From Cohnella nanjingensis (GTDB lineage: Bacteria; Bacillota; Bacilli; Paenibacillales; Paenibacillaceae): a stretch of 64,000 bases of DNA. The stretch is taken from assembly GCF_014212125.1 (NCBI RefSeq), contig NZ_JACJVP010000006.1:62001-126000 (forward strand). The letters run 5' to 3'. Made by a program: the position numbers and the translations under genes. Positions 9,309-16,707 of the stretch are shown in pieces; positions within the stretch are counted from its first letter, which is position 1; each line of letters starts with the position of its first letter. The notes under the pieces are model-generated. The model searched no databases. It saw only the letters and a program-made list of their open reading frames with translations, and was not told the origin of the DNA.

Positions 9309-9491
9309 CCTTCGTTCTCAAAATGGGTGTTCGCAATTCCTTTTGAGTGTACAATAGGAATGTGTCATCGTCTTTGCACCTGATCTACCCTTTGTTTCTT
9401 TGCAAATGCTGTTTTTTCAGTATCATAGCAACTTTTTTCACCATAGGTATGGAACGGTATTGACATTCGTTTTCCGAAAGGAGCTGCCAGG

Positions 9492-10331
9492 ATGAGAATC
9501 CGTCTGTACGGTACCGGCGCCATCTCCGCGGCGGAAGAGTTTCCGGCCGGAGGCGTCCATTTGTCCAATTACGAAATTTTGCATATTACGGGCGGGAAAG
9601 TGCGCTTCCGATGGACAGGCAAGATGTGCGAGGCGGAGGCGCCGGCCGTCTTCCTCATTTCCCCTTCCACGCCGCACGAGCTGGAAAGCCTGGTCCCCGA
9701 GTCCAAGTTCCGGTTCCTGGAGCTCGCCGACATGGACGAATCTCCGCTGACCGGAGAAGAGATGGACGACTGGAACTTCCGGCAATCGCGCCCGGGCCTG
9801 TACGCGAAATCGTTGACGGCCTCCGCCGTGCTGCAATCCCTGGAGTTCGTACACCATCTTTATGCGACGGAAGCCGTGTCCGGCGACCCGAATCTCGAAG
9901 AGATTTGCCTGCTGGAAGTCCGGAAAATATACCGGCTGATCGCGCTTATGCTCCATACCGTCCCTTCCCGCAAGCCGGCGGGCGGCCTGACCCGGAAATG
10001 GGACGCCCGCGAAGCGGCCGACATGCTCATCGATTACATGGACTGGCGTTACAGAGAAACGATTACGCTCGAGACGATGGCCGATTGGGTCCGCCTGAAC
10101 CCTTCCTATCTGGTCCGTTCGTTCAAAAAGCACAAAAAAATGACCCCGTTCGAATATTTGCGGGATCTGCGCCTGAAAGCCGCCGTCAGCTACTTGTCCG
10201 GAAGCGACCTGCCGATTGGCGCGATCGCGGAAAAAACGGGCTTCAACAGCATCCACTATTTCGGCAGGCTGTTCAAGCGGGTTTACGGACAAAGCCCAGG
10301 CGAGTGGCGGAAGCAACTGAAAAAGAAGTAA
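9492..10331 (+). CDS. AraC-family transcriptional regulator
   Basis: A 279-residue regulator: an N-terminal cupin-like ligand domain (about 1-150, with ISPSTPHELESL at the family's typical position) and a C-terminal double helix-turn-helix (about 178-277). The latter has LNPSYLVRSFKKHKKMTPFEYL and IAEKTGFNSIHYFGRLFKRVYGQSP, the AraC signature. The ATG is preceded by GAAAGGAGCTGCCAGG. It is divergent from the dehydrogenase operon (9308) across a 183-bp gap, the classical position for a local activator of that operon. A mobile-element scar begins right after its stop codon. Confidence 0.93.
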   Translation: MRIRLYGTGAISAAEEFPAGGVHLSNYEILHITGGKVRFRWTGKMCEAEAPAVFLISPSTPHELESLVPESKFRFLELADMDESPLTGEEMDDWNFRQSRPGLYAKSLTASAVLQSLEFVHHLYATEAVSGDPNLEEICLLEVRKIYRLIALMLHTVPSRKPAGGLTRKWDAREAADMLIDYMDWRYRETITLETMADWVRLNPSYLVRSFKKHKKMTPFEYLRDLRLKAAVSYLSGSDLPIGAIAEKTGFNSIHYFGRLFKRVYGQSPGEWRKQLKKK

Positions 10332-10390
10332 CGGCGCCGAACAAGTAGAAACCGACTTCGTCGTCCTCGTGGACAGAAAAAAAGGAGTAA

Positions 10391-10729
10391 GTGAGTTGTA
10401 TGGCGGCCACTAGAAGGAAGTTTACGCCGGAAGAAAAAGCACGAATTGTACTGGAAATTCTGAAGGAGGAAAAGTCGGATACACAGCTCGCTGCAGAGCA
10501 TGGCATCCATAAGAATGTCCTCAACCGGTGGAAAACGGAAGCAGTTCAGAACCTCTCGCAACTATTCGTCGACGATCGAAAGGGCATCACGAAAATGAAA
10601 AACGAATACGAACATACGATCAATGAACTCTACGCCGAGATTGGAAAGCTGACCAGTCAATTGTCGTGGCTCAAAAAAAATCTGGCGGATAGCCTTACTC
10701 CCGACGAGCGTATCGATCTGTTGGAATAG
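10391..10729 (+). pseudogene. IS3-family transposase orfA (orfB missing)
   Basis: About 112 residues. RRKFTPEEKARIVLEILKEE, HGIHKNVLNRWK and a leucine-rich coiled segment (ELYAEIGKLTSQLSWLKKN) are the DNA-binding and multimerisation parts of IS3-family OrfA. Start is ATG 10400 or GTG 10391, with AAGGAG upstream. After the stop the same frame continues as DCPEHPISVQADYA, which resembles the start of OrfB; a TAG stands where many members have Trp. About 60 bases later the sequence becomes an intron RT fragment in the opposite direction. The catalytic DDE subunit is therefore gone and the element should be inert. Confidence 0.8.
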
Positions 10730-10764
10730 GATTGCCCCGAACACCCGATCAGCGTTCAGGCCGA

Positions 10765-11043
10765 CTACGCCCCGTCTGGTCTTCGAACTACCGATTCCAT
10801 TACGCGCTCGCCTGCGCGTTTGCTGCGGACGAAGATGTTACAGTCGTCCGCAAAGCGCACAAATTTCAGCCCTCTTGCCGTTAATTCCTTGTCCAATTCG
10901 TCCAGCAGAATGTTCGCCAAGAGTGGGCTAAGAGGACCGCCTTACGGCGTTCCCTCTAGCGTTTCTTGCCTCGTTCCATCGACCATGACTCTAGCGTTGA
11001 GGTAGGCTCGGATTAGCTTCAGAACTCGCTTAATCCTTCGAAT
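10765..11043 (-). pseudogene. Group II intron reverse transcriptase/maturase fragment
   Basis: Leftward translation gives RRIKRVLKLIRAYLNARV, GTRQETLEGTP, a TAG/TAA-type stop (TAA at the place of the conserved Gln), GGPLSPLLANILLDELDKEL and LKFVRFADDCNIFVRSKRAG. TPQGGPLSPLLANI and F/YADD are hallmark motifs of the palm of LtrA-like reverse transcriptases, with the DD being catalytic. Only these ~90 codons remain: the N-terminal, maturase and endonuclease parts are absent, and CAA has become TAA inside the motif. It abuts the IS3 remnant, so the two were probably shuffled together. Confidence 0.85.
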
Positions 11044-11145
11044 TCATGAGCTTGAGTGAGGATACTGAATGATTTCGAGGGAGCGTAATGAACTCTGTCA
11101 AATGCCCCGAAGCGTGAACGTGGTGTTATCTGAAGGATACGGCTT

Positions 11146-11556
11146 CTATGAAACACCAACACTTCTTTTATTTAACTTTTTAAAAGCAGAGTATTCACGA
11201 TTTGATCTAATAAAATTTAATATCAAATTTGCGCATTCGTTTGGTCTCAAGGTTTCAGTATTTAGTTCAATGTCATACTCACCAAGGCAATAAACTTTAT
11301 CATACTGTGAGATTGCTAATCCAATCTCTCTATCTCCCCTTAGTTTTTCTCTTCGAATAAGTTCTTCTTTCGAGCAAGTTACTCCTACAAATAGTACAGG
11401 ATGATCGCTTAATAAACCTAGACATGCATTTAACCGCTCGTCATTATCATTTACTGTATCTACAACTATATTCATCCCCTTTGCCGACATAAATTTAATT
11501 GTTGAATAAAATAAAGTAATCATTGAATCAAGAAGTATTTGGGGCGAAACTTGCAC
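11146..11556 (-). pseudogene. Chloramphenicol 3-O-phosphotransferase-like protein, N-terminally truncated
   Basis: The 136 codons match the C-terminal two thirds of CPT-type kinases: NIVVDTV (Walker B-like strand), LLSDHPVLFVGVTC, EELIRREKLRGDREIGLA and YDIELNT with the characteristic RGDR loop. The N-terminal P-loop (GxxxxGKS), needed for ATP binding, is absent: the frame begins with a GTG at 11556, only 12 bases from the next gene's stop. Base composition is much more AT-rich than both neighbours. The fragment is therefore an acquired gene cut at its 5' end. Full-length relatives phosphorylate chloramphenicol or are small nucleotide-type kinases of unknown substrate. Confidence 0.7.
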
Positions 11557-11568
11557 AGTGAACCCTTT

Positions 11569-13209
11569 TTATTCGCCCTCCTCCTGCCGCTTCCGGTATT
11601 CTGCGGGAGTCAGGCCGGTTTCTTTTTTGAACACTTTGTAGAAATACTTGGCATTTTCGTAACCGATCATGGTCGCAATCCGATCGATCCGGTATTTGTT
11701 GGAGACAAGCAGTTCCTTCGCCCGTTCCATTCGCAACCGCTTCAGGTAGTCCTGGAACGTCTCTCCCGTATTCTCCTTAAATACCATGCTTAGATAGACG
11801 GGATGCAGGTAAAATCTCTCCGCCACCTCCTCCAGCCGGATTGGCTGGGCGTAACGCTGGTCGATATAATGCCTGATCTGCCCCATCTGCCCTGCGGCGG
11901 TCGACGTTACGGCAATGGCGTTTTCGGCCGCCGACCGCGCCAACCCCGTGAACCGGCGCACCAGCTCGGCGGGGTCTGGGGCTTCGCGAATCGTTTCGTT
12001 CCAGCCTAGAATATCCTTATCCGACTCATCCGCCGCCTCGCTGTCCCGATGTCTTTTCTCTGCGATGTCACGCGCAAGAAGAGCGCAATAATGCTTGGCC
12101 TGGGCCAGTGTCACTCCGCTTATAGCACGTATGTAGCCGAACAGATCCCCTGTCAAATTTACAGCTCGCTCAACGTGACCCTCCTCGATCTCAAACAACA
12201 GATCGTCGCGTCGCGGCCACTTCCAATCCGTCTTCTGCATCGCCGCGTCGTGTGCCTGCAGCACGCCTGCCCACGGGACAAAAGGCCGCTGCTCCAGCAA
12301 AGCCGCTGCCTCCCGATATGCGAGGCGAAGCTCCTCTGGCCTGCCGTGCGTTCCGCTCACCGCTCCGACAGCCGAGCCGCCACAGCGCCGGGCTTCCTCG
12401 ACCGCTTGCCGCAGCTTGCCCCAAGCAAAGCGTGCCGCAGCCGGACGGCTTCCGACGACAAGCAGCGTCACATCCGGCCGGTCGGGATGGGAAAGCCGCA
12501 ATACGCCCTCTCCTTCCGAACATTCGGAACCTCCTGCGGCGGCCCCATGCATTCCGTGCCCATCGGCGACGGACGACTCCGCGAGTCTCGCAGATATACC
12601 GCGGGCGCTGCCTTCGACGTCCTGGTTCGCGCACTCTGAATCGCGCACCGTCACGGAGAGCAAGCCGACGGCGAACGAATCGGACGCGAGCAGTTCCCTT
12701 ATCGGTCCGGAGCGGTACTGCTCCGCTCGCAGCGGCGCCCGCTCGTCCGCTCCCGATCTGCACAGCCAGGCGGATAGCCGCTCGCTTTCCAACGCCAGCT
12801 CCCGCTCCCGGACGGCCCGCCGCCTGTTTTCCTTCTCCAGGCAGAAGGCGATCGCTTTTTCCAGTGAGGCGCGCAGCTCGTTGTTGTCAAAAGGCTTCAG
12901 CATATAGTCGATGACGTTCGTCGCGATCGCCTCTCGCGTATATTCGAAATCCGAAAAGCCGCTGATGACGATCAGCCCCGTCTCGGGTTGCCGCTCCGCC
13001 AACACCCGGAGGAGGGAGACGCCGTCCATCGTGGGCATCCGCATATCGGTCAGCACGATATCGGGATTTTCCCGCAGCGCGAGCGCAAGACCTTCCTCGC
13101 CGTCGCAAGCCTCGCCCACCCAAGCGAGGGGCAGATCGAGAGAGGCGATTTTTTTGACGATAGCTTTGCGAATAAGCGTCTCGTCGTCGATCACGATGTA
13201 TCTGTACAT
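11569..13209 (-). CDS. Response regulator, YesN type (receiver + AraC helix-turn-helix)
   Basis: 546 residues. The receiver domain (1-120) has the acidic pocket (DDE at 8-10), phospho-acceptor Asp55 (IVLTDMRMP), Ser/Thr84 region (VISGFSDFEY) and Lys105. A variable middle region separates it from a C-terminal AraC-type double HTH (about 440-540: RYAQPIRLEEVAERFYLHPVYLSMVFKENTGETF and YENAKYFYKVFKKETGLTPAEYRK). ATG 13209 follows GGAAGGGACAT. It lies 89 bases downstream of the YesM-type kinase, with which it should pair to activate the adjacent sugar genes. The middle region is long and Arg/Ala-rich (200-300), with no recognised fold. Confidence 0.93.
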   Translation of the reverse strand: MYRYIVIDDETLIRKAIVKKIASLDLPLAWVGEACDGEEGLALALRENPDIVLTDMRMPTMDGVSLLRVLAERQPETGLIVISGFSDFEYTREAIATNVIDYMLKPFDNNELRASLEKAIAFCLEKENRRRAVRERELALESERLSAWLCRSGADERAPLRAEQYRSGPIRELLASDSFAVGLLSVTVRDSECANQDVEGSARGISARLAESSVADGHGMHGAAAGGSECSEGEGVLRLSHPDRPDVTLLVVGSRPAAARFAWGKLRQAVEEARRCGGSAVGAVSGTHGRPEELRLAYREAAALLEQRPFVPWAGVLQAHDAAMQKTDWKWPRRDDLLFEIEEGHVERAVNLTGDLFGYIRAISGVTLAQAKHYCALLARDIAEKRHRDSEAADESDKDILGWNETIREAPDPAELVRRFTGLARSAAENAIAVTSTAAGQMGQIRHYIDQRYAQPIRLEEVAERFYLHPVYLSMVFKENTGETFQDYLKRLRMERAKELLVSNKYRIDRIATMIGYENAKYFYKVFKKETGLTPAEYRKRQEEGE

Positions 13210-13298
13210 ATGTCCCTTCCACCCTTTCCAAAAGCGGACGCCCGTCTATTATCAGAGCCCGCCGTCGGCTCTTTTTCTAAAGATCTGGCCGTATCGGC

Positions 13299-15101
13299 CT
13301 ATGCTTGTCCTGTCCCCTTCGCGGAGGCGGCCGGAAGGCGAATCCGGATCGTCGCTCCTTCGCCCTTTCCCGCGCTGAACGCCTCAATCCCGTACGGCTT
13401 GCCGTAAAACAGCGTAATACGGGCATGGACGTTGTATATGCCGATGGACCGACTGTCGCCCCCCTCCGCTCCAAGCTGTTCAAAAGCAGGCGGGCTGTCC
13501 AGCATCTCCCGCAGCCGGGCGAGCTTGGCTCCGTCTATTCCGAGGCCGTCGTCGGCTACCTCGATCCATACGCCGCGTTCATCCTCGCCGGCCGAGATCC
13601 GGACGGAGCCCTTGCCTTTTTTGGCTTCGAGGCCATGGAATACCGCATTCTCCACGAGAGGCTGCAGAAGCAGCTTGAGCATCGTCGCGTTCTCCAGCCC
13701 GGGAGGAATACCTAACTCCCAGCCAACTTTGTCCCCGTAGCGGTAAGACTGGATGCGTATGTAATTGCGGACATGCTCAAGTTCCTCGCGCAGCGTCACC
13801 TCGTCGCGGTTCAGCTTGATACTGTAACGAAACATGTCGCCGAGCGCCTTGGACATTTCAGCGATGCTGTCGACATCCTCCAGCACCGCAATGCTGTTGA
13901 TCGTAGCTAGCGTGTTAAATAGAAAATGAGAGTTGATCTGCGCTTCAAGCGCCTTCATCTTGGCGGACATGGCGATAAACTGGCTATGATAGCGCTCGCG
14001 GATAAGCGTGTCGATCTGGGTCAGCATGTTGGCATATTGTCCGTACAAAATACCGATTTCGTCCGTGCGGGACTTGTAGCGCTGCAGGCTGGCCTGCGGA
14101 TGCAAGCCTTTGTCGTAGTTTTTCATCAGCACGGCGATCCGGCTGACCGGCTTGGAGAACGCGTTGGCGATCCAGAGCGACAGCGCGACGGCGACGACGG
14201 CCCAGCAGGCGCCGAAACCGATCGCGAAGGTCTGCGTCGATCGGACCTGCTTGGTCACGGACGCTAGCGATACGGAGATGACCATGCGCCAGTCATATGT
14301 GGAAAAGGTATCGTACACATACAGTTCGTCGCCTCGCTTGTCGACGCGGCTGCCGCTCGCCTCTTCGGGAACAAACGGTTCGGCATCCTTAATCCCGCTG
14401 CCATAAAGCTTGCCGCCGGTCCTGCTCAGCACGGTAATTCGCTGATCGGCCAGCACTCCGTTTTTCAGCTCGTCGAACAGGTTCGCGCCGCAGTTCATAA
14501 GGAGCACGCCGATCCGCTGCTTGGTCTTCGGATCGTAGAGCGCCCGCGAGAAGGTGATTGACATTCTGTCCGGCAGCAAAAAATCGTGATGTGCCAATTC
14601 GTCGACATACATGCCGCCCTGACGCTCCAGCGTGCGCTTGTACCATTCCGATTCGAACGGCGCATAGCCGAGCTGAAGCTCCGAGCCTTTGGTGCTGGAA
14701 AACACGGTGCCGTCCTCCGCGAAGAGATACAGTCCCTCGATATAATCGTGGCTGAGCAGCAGACTCTCCGTAGCCGAGCGGAAGTCTCGTTCGTTGCGCA
14801 GCCTGTCGTAATCGCTCTCCGAGCCGGACGGGACATAACGCTTGAGAAACGACAAGGACGCATCCGCTCCCGCCATCTGCTGGTAGGCGATATATTCGGA
14901 CACGCGGCCGATCTCCTCCAACTGGTTGGACATGCGGATCATGGATCGCTCCAGCACGTTGGCCGACACCTCCTGGACCTGTCGCTCGACCAGCGAAGCG
15001 TAGTTTCGGGAGGTGACGACAACGACGACGACGATCGGAATCAGCGAGATAAGCAGCAGTGCGACCAGCAGTCTGTTTTTAAGACCCCAGGCGAATTTCA
15101 T
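13299..15101 (-). CDS. Sensor histidine kinase, YesM type
   Basis: 600 residues from the ATG at 15101, which directly precedes the KFAWGLKNR-plus-helix start of the family; a longer upstream frame is not supported. There are two membrane helices (11-30 and about 285-305) around an extracellular dCache-like sensor. A HAMP-like linker (SKPVSRIAVLMKN) follows, then the His_kinase block ALEAQINSHFLFNTLATIN with phospho-His at about 392, and an ATPase domain (LLLQPLVENAVFHGLE, VADDGLGID). The H-box reads INSHFLFN where nearly all relatives have INPHF. It pairs with the YesN-type regulator at 11569. The binding-protein gene at 15162 is divergent. Confidence 0.93.
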   Translation of the reverse strand: MKFAWGLKNRLLVALLLISLIPIVVVVVVTSRNYASLVERQVQEVSANVLERSMIRMSNQLEEIGRVSEYIAYQQMAGADASLSFLKRYVPSGSESDYDRLRNERDFRSATESLLLSHDYIEGLYLFAEDGTVFSSTKGSELQLGYAPFESEWYKRTLERQGGMYVDELAHHDFLLPDRMSITFSRALYDPKTKQRIGVLLMNCGANLFDELKNGVLADQRITVLSRTGGKLYGSGIKDAEPFVPEEASGSRVDKRGDELYVYDTFSTYDWRMVISVSLASVTKQVRSTQTFAIGFGACWAVVAVALSLWIANAFSKPVSRIAVLMKNYDKGLHPQASLQRYKSRTDEIGILYGQYANMLTQIDTLIRERYHSQFIAMSAKMKALEAQINSHFLFNTLATINSIAVLEDVDSIAEMSKALGDMFRYSIKLNRDEVTLREELEHVRNYIRIQSYRYGDKVGWELGIPPGLENATMLKLLLQPLVENAVFHGLEAKKGKGSVRISAGEDERGVWIEVADDGLGIDGAKLARLREMLDSPPAFEQLGAEGGDSRSIGIYNVHARITLFYGKPYGIEAFSAGKGEGATIRIRLPAASAKGTGQA

Positions 15102-15161
15102 ATAAAGGCTTCTCCGTGAAAGCGTTTTTTCGTATAATTGTAGCATATTTTGAGAGGGTGG

Positions 15162-16502
15162 ATGCGATTGTTGTCGATATATCGTTCCCTTCCGCTCCTC
15201 GCGTTGCTGCTGCTCCTGACGACAGGCTGCGACAGCGAGAAAACGGCGGAACCCGATAGCGGCGGCCAGGTAACCGTGCGTTATATGCACATGGGCGTGG
15301 CGGCGGATGACGGGGATAATAATCCGTACGTCACGCGGCAATTCCCCGATGCTGTCGCGGAGCATTTTCCCGACATTGCGCTGAAGTCCGAGATGCTTCC
15401 CGAGGACCCATATACGAAAACGCTGCTCGTCCAGTTGTCATCCGGCGAAGGGCCGGATTTTTTCGAATGGTGGCCAATGCGCCAGCTGGAGGAGCTTGTG
15501 GCGGCGGGGTATTTGCAGGATTTGACGGGCATGGACATTCTAAACAGGTTTACGCCCGACGCGCTGGAGGGCTATACGATCAACGGCAAGGTGTACGGGA
15601 TGCCGAAGGGTCTCAGCATTATGGCAACCTGGTACAATAAGGAACTGTTCGAGCAGCACGATATCGACGCTTTCCCGTCGGACTGGCCCTCCTTCCTTGC
15701 CGCGTGCGAGAAGCTGAAGCAGGCGGGCGTCACGCCGATCGTCATGCCTGACGAGGACCGCTGGTTCATCCAGTTCGGCCTGTACCAACTCGCCGCGTCC
15801 ATCGTCTACGCCGCGGACCCCGACTTCGACAAGAAGCTCTTGGCGGGCGAGCGCGCTTTCGCGAATTCCCCCTGGCGCGAGGTGTTGTTGATGTACAAAT
15901 CGCTGTACGACAGAGGCTATATCGCACCCGGCTCCCTCGACATCGGCGCGGAGAAGGCGGCAGCGCTGTTCAACGACGGAAAAGCTGCAATGATGTTCAA
16001 CGGCAACTGGGATTACGCCCGGTTGACGGCGAATCCCGCAAGCCGGGGCGCTGGTAGCGCGGGTGGCCTGAAATCGAACGGCGGCGCGAACGATTTTCAA
16101 CGCGGCTTTATGCCCCTGCCGGGCAACGAGCCCGGCCAGCCGCTGCTCCTGTCCATCGGCCCGGCCGGCGGAACGGTCATCAACGCCAATACGCGGCATC
16201 TGTCCGAAGTGCTCGACATTCTGGCTTATCAGTTCGATCCGGATTCTCCGCTGTACGGGCTGTACAAGCAGAACTACGACGTATTCCCGATGTACAAGGG
16301 CGAGGATCTCGGCATCCCCGAATTCCAGGACTACACGGCGCTGTCAAAAACGCATGACTCCGTCTACTTCAGCAACCAGGCCTGGCCGGTCGGCGTGGCG
16401 GACGCCCTGTGTCGCGGCTTCCAGGACTGGATCGCCGGCCACGGGACGGTCGACGACATCCTAGCGGCGATGGACGAGCGATTGGAGGCGCTGCGAGACT
16501 AG
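15162..16502 (+). CDS. Extracellular solute-binding lipoprotein, family 1
   Basis: About 446 residues from ATG 15162; TTG 15150 and TTG 15168 are also possible because the GAGAGGGTGG ribosome site abuts the ATG. Residues 1-23 are a lipoprotein signal (LLLLLTTGC, Cys at 23). The rest is a periplasmic-binding-fold sugar receptor with EDPYTKTLLVQLSSGEGPDF, YGMPKGLSIMATWYNKELFE and GKAAMMFNGNWDYA, the usual family 1 landmarks. It is divergent from the YesM/YesN pair (60-bp gap) and has no permease genes of its own next to it. It could be an accessory receptor for the LplBC system downstream or act in signalling with YesM; both are inferences. Confidence 0.9.
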   Translation: MRLLSIYRSLPLLALLLLLTTGCDSEKTAEPDSGGQVTVRYMHMGVAADDGDNNPYVTRQFPDAVAEHFPDIALKSEMLPEDPYTKTLLVQLSSGEGPDFFEWWPMRQLEELVAAGYLQDLTGMDILNRFTPDALEGYTINGKVYGMPKGLSIMATWYNKELFEQHDIDAFPSDWPSFLAACEKLKQAGVTPIVMPDEDRWFIQFGLYQLAASIVYAADPDFDKKLLAGERAFANSPWREVLLMYKSLYDRGYIAPGSLDIGAEKAAALFNDGKAAMMFNGNWDYARLTANPASRGAGSAGGLKSNGGANDFQRGFMPLPGNEPGQPLLLSIGPAGGTVINANTRHLSEVLDILAYQFDPDSPLYGLYKQNYDVFPMYKGEDLGIPEFQDYTALSKTHDSVYFSNQAWPVGVADALCRGFQDWIAGHGTVDDILAAMDERLEALRD

Positions 16503-16642
16503 CTGCATTTCCAGTCTTCTCGGCCTGCGAAGCCTGAAATAGCGGGCTCCGATCCCGTCAGCTTCAGCGCCTAAGCCGCAAGCCCATCTTAAGCAAGTAG
16601 ACCGAAACGCCTTAAAATAGTAGACCGCCGACCTCCTATAAT

Positions 16643-16682
16643 GATGGCTGTGAGCATGAAAGTGCTTACAGCCATCTTTTTT
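16643..16682 (+). terminator. Rho-independent terminator after the binding-protein gene
   Basis: GATGGCTGTGAGCA pairs with TGCTTACAGCCATC around a TGAAAG loop (one G-T/T-G bulge position), followed by TTTTTT. It sits 140 bases after the stop at 16502 and 25 bases before the next start, separating the lipoprotein from the DUF4832 gene. Confidence 0.85.
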
Positions 16683-16707
16683 GGCATTAAAGAGAGGAGG
16701 GTTCAAG

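Noticed and set aside
9438..10316. Long leftward open frame (292 codons) over the AraC gene
   Set aside because: Antisense shadow in GC-rich coding DNA; no ribosome site and the sense protein has clear AraC motifs.
10672..10681. A8 run in IS3 orfA as a programmed frameshift site
   Set aside because: The shifted frame does not encode an OrfB-like protein and soon diverges; orfB is absent.
15121..15138. Catabolite-repression (cre) site near TGAAAGCGTTTTTT
   Set aside because: The second half-site fails the consensus at the final CA; similarity is too weak.
16637..16642. TATAAT just before the DUF4832 gene as a promoter
   Set aside because: Its start point would fall inside the terminator stem at 16643 and no -35 box is present.
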